Both the position numbers and the translations under genes were made by a program. Under the pieces are notes generated by a model, which was not told where the DNA came from, did no database searches, and saw nothing but the letters and a program-made list of their open reading frames with translations. From contig NC_067205.1 of assembly GCF_026262505.1 (NCBI RefSeq), positions 14,136,001 through 14,200,000 on the forward strand: 64,000 nt of DNA, written 5' to 3'. Position 1 is the first letter of the stretch. Every line of letters begins with the position of its first letter. Of the stretch, positions 48,582 to 59,314 are shown one piece after another. The DNA is from Trichomonas vaginalis G3. Its lineage: Eukaryota > Parabasalia > Trichomonadida > Trichomonadidae.

Positions 48582-48905
48582 TTATTTTTGAAGAACTGAA
48601 GGGGTCACCAGGTCACCAGGTCATTTAACTTCTCTGAAAAAATGATGACAACATGACATTTTGACAACAACATGGGTTATTCAATAATTAATTATTTTTG
48701 AAGAACTGAAGGGGTCACCAGGTCACCAGGTCACCAGGTCATTTAACTTCTCTGAAAAAATGATGACAACATGACATTTTGACAACAACATGGGTTATTC
48801 AATAATTAATTATTTTTGAAGAACTGAAGGGGTCACCAGGTCACCAGGTCACCAGGTCATTTAACTTCTCTGAAAAAATGATGACAACATGACATTTTGA
48901 CAACA
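48582..48905 (+). repeat. Triplicated 110-118-bp unit with internal GGTCACCA repeats (left array)
   Basis: Units start at 48,582, 48,692 and 48,810 (TTATTTTTGAAGAACTGAAG). Each holds two or three GGTCACCA octamers, then ATTTAACTTCTCTGAAAAAA and ATGATGACAACATGACATTT. Period difference (110 against 118) equals one octamer. The same unit occurs inverted at 51,318-51,542, on the other side of the primase-helicase gene. Confidence 0.92.
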
Positions 48906-48942
48906 CAGCAGGATTAATGCAAAAATAAATTCAAATCATACT

Positions 48943-51246
48943 TTATAAAGCTTCATTCACAGGTATTTCATCGTCAGTAAATGAATCCTCATTATCGTTT
49001 GGTTCAATTTGTTTATATAATCCTTTCATTTCTTCTTTCAAAACATAATACCATGTTTGTTTACCATCTATTTTTCTTTGTTTCCTTTCACATTTATCCT
49101 TAATGCTCATTTGAAAGTTTTTGTCTTTCATGTCTGATGGTTTGCAGAATAGAGCATTTTTACACGTCATACCTGCACATAATTCATCATAATGTGTATT
49201 TATCCATTCATCTAAAGGATTTGTTGATAATTCAATTAAATCTTGTTGGCTTCAGTCATCGGAATGATTCGTACATTAAATGATGAAAGGTCATATTGCA
49301 TAAAATATGTTAAAAGGTTATCATAAAATTCCTTTGTGCATGAATCCATTAAATTCTTGAAGTAATCAAATTGACCCTTGAATTTACCATTAACTCTTAA
49401 AACTACGTATCTTCTGTCTCCAACTTCAATTTTGACAGGGTAAACGTTATTAGTTACGAAAATGAAGTTTGCAACATTCTGAGCAGTTCTTCTGGGTTGA
49501 TTCTTTTCATTAATTCTAATCTCATTATCCGTATAATTGATTTCAAAGCGTTGAAGTTTGCGAGTCTGTCTTCACCTACATTCTTGAGTTCATTAAGTAC
49601 AAGAAACATTTTATTCTCAACTACTGATTGAAATTACCCGTTAGCTCACTATTTCAGTAATGTTTTTACATGAATAACCGGCGAGAAGTTCAGAAATAAT
49701 GTCTGTAAATCTGTTTTTACCTGTTCCCTGAAGTCCTTTCAAAATAATTGCTGTTTCATTCTTGATTCCAGGATGTTGAATCATTGATGCAATCCAGCCG
49801 AGTAGGTATTTATACACTTCATCGTTATTATCACAAATGGCTTCTTTAATGAAATTCATAAACATCTCAATTTTTGAGTAATCTGTTTTTCGAGAATGTT
49901 GTATTTATAACCCTGAAACGTTGAGAAAACATCTGGGAATCAGATTTAAAGCAAACACCCTTAACGGTTAATGAAGACAATTGATTTAGTAGTACATCCC
50001 ATGCTGTTATGGTTTTACCTTCTTCTTTAAATAATTTAATCATTTTGAGTGACTCTTTCATATTTGACTGAAGAACAAATGATATTTGATTCATTTTGTC
50101 GTGGATATGTAATCTTTCTGAATGAAATATTTGTTTCCACAATCTACAAAACGAATTACACGTGATAAATCCTCAATTACTTCAGAACTGTTTTTATACT
50201 GATGATTTTCAGCCTTGCGTCTAATATCTGTTATCAAAAACGAGTCATCAAGTTTGATATCAAATGTTATTTTTGGCTTACGTAATAAAGGTAAAACATA
50301 TTCATCATAATATTCCTTTTGATAAAGTTTTAGAATCTTCACCAAAACAAATGGAGAAGTCATTAAATGTGCATATCTACTACGTGCTTTTTCAAAATTA
50401 CTTTTTGCATTTTCTGTTAAACTGCAGAAGTTATAAACGTTATCGTATGCTTCATTAATTAAATGATTAGGTAACGAATTAATTGCTTGAAACAGTGTGA
50501 ATAATGTTATTTCTTTTTCTAAATTCATGTTTCCACCATCATTATGTACTTCAAAATCACAGATGCCATCAACTATGCTCTGAGCTAGTTTATCGTCAAT
50601 GTTTACATCTTTGTTTTCATTCATTATACTCTTTATTTCTTCGCTCTTCTGTTCAACTCTTACCTTAATATTCAAATCATTTAATATATCATTCACTGTT
50701 CTAGTTAATGTTGAATCATAACTTCCACGAATGAATGAGTATGTATTGATTGGTTCTGTTGCATTCTTTCGAACTCTTGAATCAGCCATAACCACTAAAG
50801 AACGTTTTGAATCATCCATAGAAGTCATTATGTCAATATCATAATCATTGCAGGAATAACATTAATCATTCTGTTCGAAACTGCATAGAAGAAATTAGTG
50901 TTGCAATAAATGTGAAGACCTCCTGATGCGGTTTTAACGATAACATCTTTATCCGAAAGTTTTGATAAAATGTCTTTTCTAACTGTTTCTTTAAGTTCAT
51001 CATTGTACGATTTATTGATATCAACATCTATAATCGTTAAATTTGAAATTTTATTTACTAATAAAGCTGTAACCAGTTTTCCTTCTCTTCCTCCATCATG
51101 TTTGAGGTAGTTATGTAAATCAATCATGTTTTCACCAATTCTTTCGTTGAGGGTTTAGTTTCTGCCACAACTAATTCCACAAACTAATGAATCAATAACT
51201 TTTCATCAGAAACGATAAAGTTGCTGTTGCTGTTTGTTGCTGTCAT
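48943..51246 (-). pseudogene. Primase-polymerase plus D5-like SF3 helicase, multiply frameshifted
   Basis: Read from about 51,246 (MTATNSNSNF). The N-terminal part has archaeo-eukaryotic primase-like motifs: TIIDVDINKS (metal-binding Asp pair), ASGGLHIYC (SxH-like), and an IDI/SLVVMADSR segment. A helical middle follows (50,091-50,828). The SF3 helicase comes next, with Walker A ILKGLQGTGKN at about 49,730 and the VGDRRYVVLRV arginine region at about 49,400. Breaks occur near 51,185, 50,850, 50,120, 49,880, 49,640 and 49,240. It is homologous to the element A helicase but retains the primase half. Likely replicative in origin; not intact as written. Confidence 0.82.
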
Positions 51247-51317
51247 TTATATAGGAAAAAAAAATAAAAATAATTTTAAAACTAACTTTATTTTTGGACT
51301 GCATCAAATTTTCTGTG

Positions 51318-51542
51318 ATGTTGTCAAAATGTCATGTTGTCATCATTTTTTTCAGAGAAGTTAAATGACCTGGTGACCTGGTGACCCTTCAGTTCTTCAA
51401 AAATAAGTCATAACTGCCTTCCTCCTGTGTTGTTGTCAAAATGTCATGTTGTCATCATTTTTTCAGAGAAGTTAAATGACCTGGTGACCTGGTGACCTGG
51501 TGACCCCTTCAGTTCTTCAAAAATAATTAATTATTGAATAAC
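51318..51542 (-). repeat. Duplicated unit, inverted relative to left array (right array)
   Basis: Two units, 51,318-51,405 and 51,430-51,542, are reverse complements of the left array, with two and three TGGTGACC octamers. With the left array they bracket the primase-helicase gene as inverted repeats. Confidence 0.9.
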
Positions 51543-51552
51543 CTGAAAACAT

Positions 51553-51592
51553 TAACATAAACATTAACGTAAACATTAACGTAAACATTTAT
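51553..51592. repeat. 12-bp tandem repeat AACATTAACGTA, about 3 copies
   Basis: AACATTAACATA, AACATTAACGTA, AACATTAACGTA, then AACATT. It lies beside the right array and before the fibre gene end. AT-rich iterons next to inverted arrays are a possible replication or recombination site. Confidence 0.8.
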
Positions 51593-51656
51593 TTCTGCAG
51601 TTCATCCATTACTTCATTACCTAATTAATTACAGACATAAAATATATTTAGTTCAT

Positions 51657-53307
51657 TCAATAAACACGGTACCATGCGAATACAGTCATAAATGGTGGCA
51701 TGTATTCTTTACTTTGTCCCGTTGTTTGTGTATATCCTGAAACGAAATGTGTATGGTTTCCTTCTCCCTGAGTGTCATCCCAGTAACAATTTATAGCAAA
51801 CTTAACGTCGTCTTTAACATCATATCCTTTACCTTTGTCATTCCTGACCAATCCCAATATCTATGCTTATGCCAACCCGCTTGAGATGTGCTTAAATCTA
51901 TGTAGTGACTGTGTGCAGGTAAATTTTCACCTGTAATCGTTTTACTTCCACCTGTTTCCTTTGAAGAGTTTGCACAATACAAAAACCTGTCGACTATTTG
52001 TTCCCATGCACCAACACCAAACATTGCTTGAGGACCTCTTGCATCCATAGATGTATAAATAGAACCTACTGGGTTCATTAAATCAAACATATGAGATAAT
52101 ATAGGATTGTCTCTTTTGAACTTAAAATATAGTGCAACTATTTCAGGTTTCTTCTGGTTTGTGTTAGAATATTTTTTATAATATAATCTTATGTTTTCAG
52201 GGTAGGTAAAATCTTGACTATAATATTTATTTTTGTCATCTATATAATAATATACTATTCTCTTTTTTCTATTGCATTATATCTTTTATATCTATAATAA
52301 TCTAAATATAATGTTAACTTTTGTTCATCTACATGTGGTGTTCTGACATCATCTCCATAGTCATAATAATATGGTGCTGGAGCTGGGTCAGGCAATGTCA
52401 TATCTGCCATTTCATAAACTCTTAAATATTTCTTTTGTTCGTCTCCATATAAGTTTAAGTAACAGTTGTTGTCTAATGGAACTTTAACTTGTGTACCATC
52501 ATTCTTTATATAGCTTACATACATTTCATTGTTATTTTTCGGAATGAGTTTACACCGTATACCATTTTTTAAGGAGTGTACAAACTCCCATCTAAAATAT
52601 TTGTTTTCTTCATAGACAGAAACATCCCCAACAATAGTTTCAATATTTTTTGTTGTTCCTATCAAACTTTGGTATATTTCGTTAACATATGTTTTATCTG
52701 CTTTCTTCTCTAACTCATCGTTAACATATGTTTTATCTGCTTTAAGGTCTAAACATCCTGAAACCCATTCTGTATCAGCTTTAACTTTAAAAGTCTCCAA
52801 TGTCCATTCATGATACCATTCAACCTTTTCTTTAATTTCATTATCTTTTTCATCAACATAAACCAAATTTGCCTTCTTATTTAATTCAGTATTAACGTAT
52901 TCCTTATCTGCTTTCTTCTCTAACTCATCGTTAACATAAGTTTTATCTGCTTTCTTCATTATGTCATTTAGGAAACCTTCTATGAATTCCTCATTTAAAT
53001 TAAATCTTCCAATCTTCAAAACTTTAGGAAATGCATTTAATGCGTAATATCTCTGTTCTTCTGGTGGAATTGATGTTATATCATCCGTTATTCCTTTAAT
53101 TTTTGAATTCATAAATAAAATTTCTTTTATATTTGATATCACCGCACCACCTTTGCAAACGAATTCGAAATGGTCATTTTTCAATACTATCTCCAAATCT
53201 CCATATTTCAACCTTTGCGTTTGTTCTGCCGTCTTTGAATTATATGCATATATGGCGTATGTAATGGTCTGTGCCTTAAGTTGTTGTGGTTGCTGTTGTT
53301 TAATCAT
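51657..53307 (-). pseudogene. Fibre-like protein with phage tail-collar-type tip, two frameshifts
   Basis: The N-terminal 350 residues (53,307-52,255) start MIKQQQPQQLKAQTIT. A shaft of near-repeats with KADKTYVNDELEKKADKEYV pattern lies at about residues 130-225, typical of trimeric fibre shafts. A homopolymer indel near 52,262 shifts the frame into the tip, which reads NPVGSIYTS..., then GVGAWEQIVDRFL and NLPAHSHYIDL. This is the layout of phage tail-collar/short-tail-fibre domains. A second shift near 51,850 leads to the end (GEGNHTHFVSGY, AWYRVY). About 550 codons if intact. Likely a capsid spike for attachment to the cell. Confidence 0.75.
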
Positions 53308-53331
53308 TTATTATGATTTAAAAATAAATAT

Positions 53332-54042
53332 TTAATCCGTTATCTCATCAGCTATTTTCTCTATTTGAAATTGCCATAATATTTCATTCATAAATTCTAA
53401 ATCACAATCAAATAGGTCAGTTATTCTAAATTTAATATTTGATAAATCTTTTGAATGAAGAATAAATGAATTCCCGGATAATTGAAACGGATATGATAAA
53501 GAAAATATGTTTAAGTTGATGGATAAAATGTTTTGTATTGATGGGTAAGAGTTAGGGTCTAATGTTTGATGTGAAAATCTCATTGGGGTATTAACTTTAT
53601 CACATTTGATTAAAATGAAATTGGAACCAGTGTCAGAATACAAAACATCCCCAACATCTTTTTCAAAATTTAATATCCCCAACAATGAACGAAGATGAGG
53701 AGTACAAAATTTAATTTTCAGCGGAAATTTAATAAGGTTATTTATTTCATCAAGTTCAAAAAGTTTATCAGGTTTTGATTTAAAATTTTCTTCATACCAT
53801 ACGATAAATGATTCATTTAAATAACTTAAAATCATGTTAATATCCCATTTCGCTATCACATTATTTATATACATATCATACGTTTTTTCATGGTCATCTT
53901 TAATAAATGATATATAATCTGAAGGGTTTAAAAGAATGGGATTAAATTTACCACTCACAGAAACGAGAGTAACATTATAAATTCCGCTAACTGTTAAATT
54001 TAATTCACAACTATTATTCGAAATAATATTGATAATTGACAT
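53332..54042 (-). CDS. Penton-like minor capsid protein (236 aa)
   Basis: Intact ORF starting MSIINIISNNSCELNLTVSG. Strand-rich, no membrane segment. The C-terminal third, with LSINLNIFSLSYPFQ, then NSFILHSKDLSNIKFRITD, parallels the pattern near the end of the element A penton-like protein (a run of strands, a D-containing turn, then a final hydrophobic strand). It lies between the fibre and the SCCG gene, as the element A copy lies next to its SCCG gene. Assignment rests on pattern and synteny. Confidence 0.55.
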   Translation of the reverse strand: MSIINIISNNSCELNLTVSGIYNVTLVSVSGKFNPILLNPSDYISFIKDDHEKTYDMYINNVIAKWDINMILSYLNESFIVWYEENFKSKPDKLFELDEINNLIKFPLKIKFCTPHLRSLLGILNFEKDVGDVLYSDTGSNFILIKCDKVNTPMRFSHQTLDPNSYPSIQNILSINLNIFSLSYPFQLSGNSFILHSKDLSNIKFRITDLFDCDLEFMNEILWQFQIEKIADEITD

Positions 54043-54061
54043 TTTTATTACGATTAAAAAT

Positions 54062-54539
54062 ATGGTAAAGCGTTATTTTCCAGTGATAAAAAAACTAGAA
54101 TAAGATTACCTCAAGAATTCATAAATTCAACGAATAAGAAATTCATTCATGTTATAAATTTTAGTGTTTTCAGAAAATATGAGTCAATGTCATATTCATC
54201 ATCGGTTATATTTCACTTCATTCAAATTTAGTTCAATCAAATCCATATAATGACCATTTCATAAGATTTTCAGATGGTATTAAAAATGTAATTGATAGAT
54301 TAAAATATGAACAGATTGACAATATCGAATTTTTGGAATTTTGGTTTAAATATCCCGATGGAAAAAAGATTGAAGTTAAAGATAAAGCTGATACTATAAC
54401 AAAAACAATTACAATGACCGATCCGGATAGTGGGGAACAAAAAGAAATAAAACAAACGATAGAAACTGGTGAAAGGTCAATTATTATTGATTATGATTCA
54501 AAGGATTATTATTCAATAATGTTAATGCTTGAATATTAA
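54062..54539 (+). pseudogene. Small plus-strand protein, frameshifted (about 155 codons)
   Basis: ATG 54,062 (MVKRYFPV) breaks within ten codons. Coherent sequence then continues in another frame (RLPQEFINSTNKKFIHVINF) and again from about 54,235 to the stop at 54,539 (EFLEFWFKYPDGKKIEV, then IETGERSIIIDYDSKDYY). At least two indels. It ends convergently with, and overlaps by 4 bases, the SCCG gene, like the plus-strand gene of element A ends against the MCP. The family is not recognised. Confidence 0.5.
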
Positions 54540-55237
54540 ATGGCCTTAACAAAGAATTTTTCAAGTGATATTTTATATTCATCAACTATTTTATTGTATA
54601 TGTTATTATATGTTAAATGAAGTTCAGTTGTTGTTCCGTTCTTTGATATCTTAATTGTGCTAATATCCTTTATAGGATTTATTTTTGCAACTGTTCCGCA
54701 GCATGAAACCTCATCATCTATGAAAAATTGAATCTTAACGTCTGAATCTTGAACATCACAAAGAATGGCGATAATGTGAATTAATGATTCATAAGGTAAA
54801 ATAATTAAACCGGATTGGTCAATTAAATTTATTATTGAATCATAATTATTAATTATTATATCACGGTAAATTTTCATTAATTCAGAATTAATGTCTATTT
54901 TATATGGCGCATTGCGACTGGAATCGTAGATTCCTGGGTTCTCGATGTTTGATGAAAGAGGCGGGGGGTATGTTGGATAAGTGGGAATTTCAACGGGTTC
55001 TTTACCGGGTTCAGATAAAATGATTGGGTCTCCATTCTCATGGTTTTCTTCATTCTCCTCATTCTTCGGTAAGTCACGAGTTAATAAATTTGGTTGAGTT
55101 GCTGACCTTGTTAATTCAGGGCTAACATTAACTTTAACATTTTGAATAATTCGTGATTTATCATCATTTACGTTATAACCAACCGTAATCTCTGCTTTTG
55201 CGTTAGTGTTCTTTTGACTAGTGAAACGTCTTCTCAT
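54536..55237 (-). CDS. SCCG-motif conserved Maverick protein (233 aa)
   Basis: Intact, starting MRRRFTSQKNTNAKAE. The N-terminal 100 residues are disordered, Glu/Asn/Pro-rich with a PTYPTYPPPLSS stretch. The C-terminal 115 residues are globular: IILPYESLIHIIAILCDV, DDEVSCCGTVAKINPI, then ELHLTYNNIYNKIVDEYKIS. This tracks the element A protein (EPDISCCGVSYN, then LNLKYSFPDVIKIFDDHNIS) closely enough to call them homologues. The intact copy here gives the length of the family. The function is unknown. Confidence 0.65.
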   Translation of the reverse strand: MRRRFTSQKNTNAKAEITVGYNVNDDKSRIIQNVKVNVSPELTRSATQPNLLTRDLPKNEENEENHENGDPIILSEPGKEPVEIPTYPTYPPPLSSNIENPGIYDSSRNAPYKIDINSELMKIYRDIIINNYDSIINLIDQSGLIILPYESLIHIIAILCDVQDSDVKIQFFIDDEVSCCGTVAKINPIKDISTIKISKNGTTTELHLTYNNIYNKIVDEYKISLEKFFVKAI

Positions 55238-55269
55238 TTATATTCGAATAAAAAAATATATTTAAACTT

Positions 55270-56168
55270 TTATTTTGCTGGAACTTTTGAATCTATTATT
55301 CCCTGTATTTGTTCATGAAGTTGATTTTTAGCTGTTTCATCGTAATTAATAGACCGAATATATTCATTAATTGCATTCTTATAATCATCTGATTTCTCAA
55401 ATTTTCTTTTATCTGATTCCTTAACTAAATCATAAGTTAACCTCGTTGCTGATATAATGGTTTCTTAATTAAATCTTTGAATGCTTGAGATAAAGCACCC
55501 GATGCAATTCTTGCTACTATAATTGGTTGGAATTGCTGTTTAAGTTCATCTTTAACATTTGCGAAAACTGGATCGAATAAAGCAACTTTAAAGAATTTCT
55601 TAGCTGAAATTTCAGGTCTCAAATTTGCATATTGACCATCAAACTGATTAACATATCGTGGTAATCCATCCGGTCCCTCTTCAATAGCATTTAATTCTTC
55701 ATTGAAATAAGAATATGGATTATGACGGTATGAATTAATTGGACCATTTTCACCTTCTCCAATGTATTGTTTAACAGCTTTTCCATTTTCATCAAATTGC
55801 ATAGGATAACGTTCATTATATGCTTTACGTTTAGGATAATCAGTTATAGTTAATTTGTAACCATTTATGACTTTAATATTACCTTGACCATCAGTAACGA
55901 AAACTTCATTTATACCATCGGGTTTTCCATTTGGACCCGTAATGTCTGCTTCGTGTGCTTCCCAATTTGGACCTTGACGTTTGGCATATGCTTGAGCTTC
56001 TGGTAATGTTAAAACGTTTCTCATTTGTTTAACATCTTTTTGAAGACCAGCAACAATATGAACTAATTCTTTCATTCCATCAGGAACTTTCATAGTTCTA
56101 TTATATGCACCCTTTTTGTTTGTTCCTTGTTTTAATGGAAACTGTAGAAGATTTGCTATTTCTGTCAT
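55270..56168 (-). pseudogene. Conserved Maverick structural-type protein with one late frameshift
   Basis: Open from ATG 56,168 ([20 protein letters not shown]) to 55,437. A shift near 55,440 then gives a C-terminal helix-rich tail of about 55 residues, ending IIDSKVPAK at 55,270. It has a coiled-coil-like [15 protein letters not shown] segment, then a Gly/Pro/Asn-rich region ([36 protein letters not shown]). Gene position between the ATPase and the SCCG gene suggests a virion or scaffold protein. The family is not named. Confidence 0.6.
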
Positions 56169-56208
56169 GTTTAATTATAAATAAAAAATAAAAATTAATT
56201 ATAAAAAG

Positions 56209-57036
56209 TTAATCAAATTTAACACTTCCTTTATTTAAATCAACTATTATTTTTCCATGTTCACCTAATTGCTGATATTGTGTGTAAAGTTCATTAATGC
56301 TCATTGGTAAATTCACTTGATAAAGCATAACGTTCAACTGTTGACGACTAAACCCACTGAAAATGAAAAGTGTTGATAGATTTGATTTAATGTTTGTGCT
56401 TAATGCTTTAAAGTATTGAACAGCCATAAAGAATGAACACTGAATGTGTCGACATTGAGTTAATAACTGATTAAAATATGATTTCTCATTTGTTATTAGT
56501 TTTGATTTCACTGCATCATCTAGAAAAATTAGTGAATGCAAAAATTCTCTATCAAAATTTGAAATAGAAAGTGTTTCAAATAATTCATCCCGTTGTTTAT
56601 CAATAATTTTATCCTCTAATCCTTGCTTCTTGATTGTATTATATAATTCTTTATACATTAAAAAGTTTTTTAAATAATCTTCTGCTTCTTCTTGTGATAA
56701 ATAAATAATTGGAATTTTGATTAAATGCTTTAAAGATTCAAATGTATCATCTGAAGGTGAACCTGAACGGTTGATATAAATTAACACATGTGAATGGGGG
56801 GAAGTGTTAGCAATAATGATAATTTGTTTTAATATCGTTAATGTTTTACCTTTATTTTGTTTACCAATTGCTGCAGTGATTGAATTTAAGTAACATTCAG
56901 AATATGGAATTTTCATTAATTTTTCCTTAGATAGAGCATTTCTATTATCACTCAATGCTTCATTAATCATATCATCTATGTATGTATTATATACTCCTGC
57001 TAATTCTTCATAAGGGGTGGATGAATTTAAATCCAT
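56209..57036 (-). CDS. A32-like genome-packaging ATPase (275 aa)
   Basis: Intact, starting MDLNSSTPYEELAGVY. Walker A reads IGKQNKGKT near residue 57, with Asn-Lys in place of the usual Gly-Ser before GKT. Walker B is SLIFLDDAV near residue 171. A Gln-containing strand (SFFMAVQYFKALS) and FSGFSRQQLNVMLY follow, as in the element A ATPase. The order packaging ATPase then MCP is typical of Mavericks. It would translocate DNA into the capsid. Confidence 0.8.
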   Translation of the reverse strand: MDLNSSTPYEELAGVYNTYIDDMINEALSDNRNALSKEKLMKIPYSECYLNSITAAIGKQNKGKTLTILKQIIIIANTSPHSHVLIYINRSGSPSDDTFESLKHLIKIPIIYLSQEEAEDYLKNFLMYKELYNTIKKQGLEDKIIDKQRDELFETLSISNFDREFLHSLIFLDDAVKSKLITNEKSYFNQLLTQCRHIQCSFFMAVQYFKALSTNIKSNLSTLFIFSGFSRQQLNVMLYQVNLPMSINELYTQYQQLGEHGKIIVDLNKGSVKFD

Positions 57037-57060
57037 TTAATCAAAAATAAATTTATAATT

Positions 57061-58702
57061 TTAAACATTTCTATTCATCAATATTTCATCATATGAACTT
57101 CTATACTGTGGTGGTGTACCTGTTGGATGATATTTCAAACCTTCATCCGGTGTCCATGTCCAATACGTAGTCCTAGTAAACCAAACCTGAGGAGGATTTG
57201 TCACCTTTGAACAGTAAGTGTCATTTTCACCCTGAATGATTGGATAAGCTTTCACTTGTACTGTAACTTGTGAGTTGAAAGTTTCTAATCCATCAAAGAA
57301 TATACCCGCTCCATCACGTTGAACTGGAATAGTGCATAAGAATGAAGTTTGGTCTTTCCATGTTCTAGCTTAATGGCTTGCCATTATCATCATTCAGTGG
57401 TCTAGTTAATGAGTCCTCGTATTCTTCCGTGCATTCATTCACTCCATCTAAATCAGAAGCTTGAAGCATACGTGTAAAGAATATGTCACCCACTGTGGTC
57501 ATCGCTTGATCGGGGAAGTTTCTGGAATCTATAGTGACCTGAAGACCTCGAAGCATTGGATTTTCTAAAACTGTTCTTTGCATTGCATTCTTCGGAAATG
57601 CTAACACAACATCTGTAACATTATGAAGAGCGTATGAGAAATCCGAGCTAATACCTTCAGGAGTGATGCAACCTCCATTTAGTGAACGAACGTCAATATG
57701 TTGAGCTGGAATCATGAATGGATCTTCCTTACTGAATAAACGTGGTATTGCTTTAACTGATTCTTCAATTAAACCGTATCCTGGTGTAATGCATTTATCC
57801 TCTAAAACTTCCATCTTTGTGCATGAAATAATAACACTATCAACTGTTGCGTCAGCAGATGTAGCGGCTAAGCTTGTAATTAATTTGGCAGGAAGTCCGA
57901 TTTGTTGGAATTTGCGATCATATTTAAAAACATGATTCATAATCTTTTCATAATTTTCATCAGTTATCTTTTCATAAACGTAATTTTGTAAATCAGCAAC
58001 TCTTAACGGGTCAACCTGACAAAATACTAAAGTATCCCTGAAAACATAATATTTAAGAATGATTTCACCAAATGATTTAGGATAATCATCGAACGCCTGA
58101 AATGCTAACAAATCATTTACCGGAATAATCATATCAAAAGTGACATCAACTTCTTCATTTGCTTTCTTGAAAACTTCTGAAGGGTCAATATATTTACCAC
58201 ATACTGAGTTATCATATTTTTGAACATTATTATATAACGAATGAACAAACTTTTTAACTTTCCTTTCTGATTTTGGTTTATATGTTGCAAATGCGAAAGA
58301 TTCACGGGCGCAATCCATTTGAAGATAACCAGCATCACCTCTTTCGGTTTCTACTTCTAATTGTTTAAAGCTTTGATTTGATGATTTGTAACCAACGAAT
58401 AAACGCATACATTTAAAAGCGTCATCACATGTGAAAGCTTTATTTGAAATTAACGTAGCTTTAACCTTGCGTTTAATATATGTGTCACCTAATTGATTCA
58501 CATCATGAGCCAGATTTGTAATTCTTAAATGAGTTTGTTTATCATCAAAATATGGAGCATCAGAGTCATAGCATGAACTTTCAAGTTCTCTATAATATCT
58601 TCTACCGTCATTCTTTGCGAATATTTCATTTATCTTTTCGAATGAATGAAACACATTTCCATTAATCGGTTTAGTGTTTGGCACCAAATAGTTAGTCGTC
58701 AT
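57061..58702 (-). pseudogene. Probable double-jelly-roll major capsid protein, one frameshift
   Basis: Open from ATG 58,702 (MTTNYLVPNTKPINGNVF) for 445 residues. A one-base insertion near 57,368 ends that frame with GKPLS, while the downstream frame carries about 100 further residues (RTWKDQTSFLCTIPV to DEILMNRNV). The full length is about 546 codons, nearly that of the element A MCP. It is strand-rich without membrane segments (RSLNGGCITPEGISSDFSY, then QVTIDSRNFPDQAMTTVGD). The C-terminal strands align in style with the element A MCP end. The assignment is from size, position beside the packaging ATPase, and composition. Confidence 0.7.
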
Positions 58703-58771
58703 TTATTATTAAATAAAAAATCAAAATTAAAAGATGAAAATGAATTTTTAATTTTAATGAAATAATCAACT

Positions 58772-58987
58772 ATGGCTGCAGGTATATTTAAGAAATTATG
58801 GGATAGAGTAAAAAGAGGAGCGCATAAAGTTTGGGAAACAATGAAGAAAGGAGCAAATTGGATATTTAAGAATAAAGAAGCAATTAGTGACGTTGCTGAA
58901 TCAATAACGCCAAAAGCTGCCCCAATAAGAGAAATATTAAATAAAGGAGAAAAAGTTTATCAAAGACTTCAACCGATACTAAGATAA
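58772..58987 (+). CDS. Small amphipathic basic protein (71 aa), MAAG-FKKLWD family
   Basis: Starts MAAGIFKKLWDRVKRGAHKV: an amphipathic helix rich in Lys/Trp, then a second helix (KKGANWIFKNKEAI). It shares the MAAGxFKKLWD start with the divergent-position gene at 59,012-59,248 on the other strand. Short amphipathic basic proteins next to the MCP gene are candidates for core/membrane-active minor capsid proteins, but no family-level match is claimed. Confidence 0.6.
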   Translation: MAAGIFKKLWDRVKRGAHKVWETMKKGANWIFKNKEAISDVAESITPKAAPIREILNKGEKVYQRLQPILR

Positions 58988-59011
58988 AAATAATATTTAT
59001 TTATTTTTCAA

Positions 59012-59248
59012 CTATTTACCTCCTATTTTATTAAGTATTCCTTCAGCAATTCCACCAACTGCGTTACCTGCTTGTGCTCCCATTGCCGGATTACCTGCTT
59101 TAGTACCTAATACTCCACCTATGATAGTTCCTGCCGTTTTCGCTACTGGTGCCAAAAAGTTTGCAACGGGTTTAATAATATTTTTATGAACCCAACCTGC
59201 AGCTTTCTTAATTCCATCCCATAATTTTTTAAAGAATCCTGCCGCCAT
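59012..59248 (-). CDS. Small amphipathic Gly/Ala-rich protein (78 aa), MAAG-FKKLWD family
   Basis: Starts MAAGFFKKLWDGIKKAAGWV, like its neighbour. It continues into a Gly/Ala-rich, weakly hydrophobic region (TAGTIIGGVLGTKAGNPAMG) ending NKIGGK. The C-terminal part could insert in a membrane or pack as a glycine-zipper helix pair. It is convergent with the gene at 58,772; duplication and inversion of an ancestral gene would explain the shared start. Confidence 0.6.
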   Translation of the reverse strand: MAAGFFKKLWDGIKKAAGWVHKNIIKPVANFLAPVAKTAGTIIGGVLGTKAGNPAMGAQAGNAVGGIAEGILNKIGGK

Positions 59249-59314
59249 TTCTGATTTAATATTAATTAAAAAATATATTTCATCACTTATATTCTAATTT
59301 TTATTTAATAATAA

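Noticed and set aside
48582-48905. CRISPR array
   Set aside because: The octamer and 118-bp repeats have no unique spacers; this is a minisatellite in a eukaryotic element.
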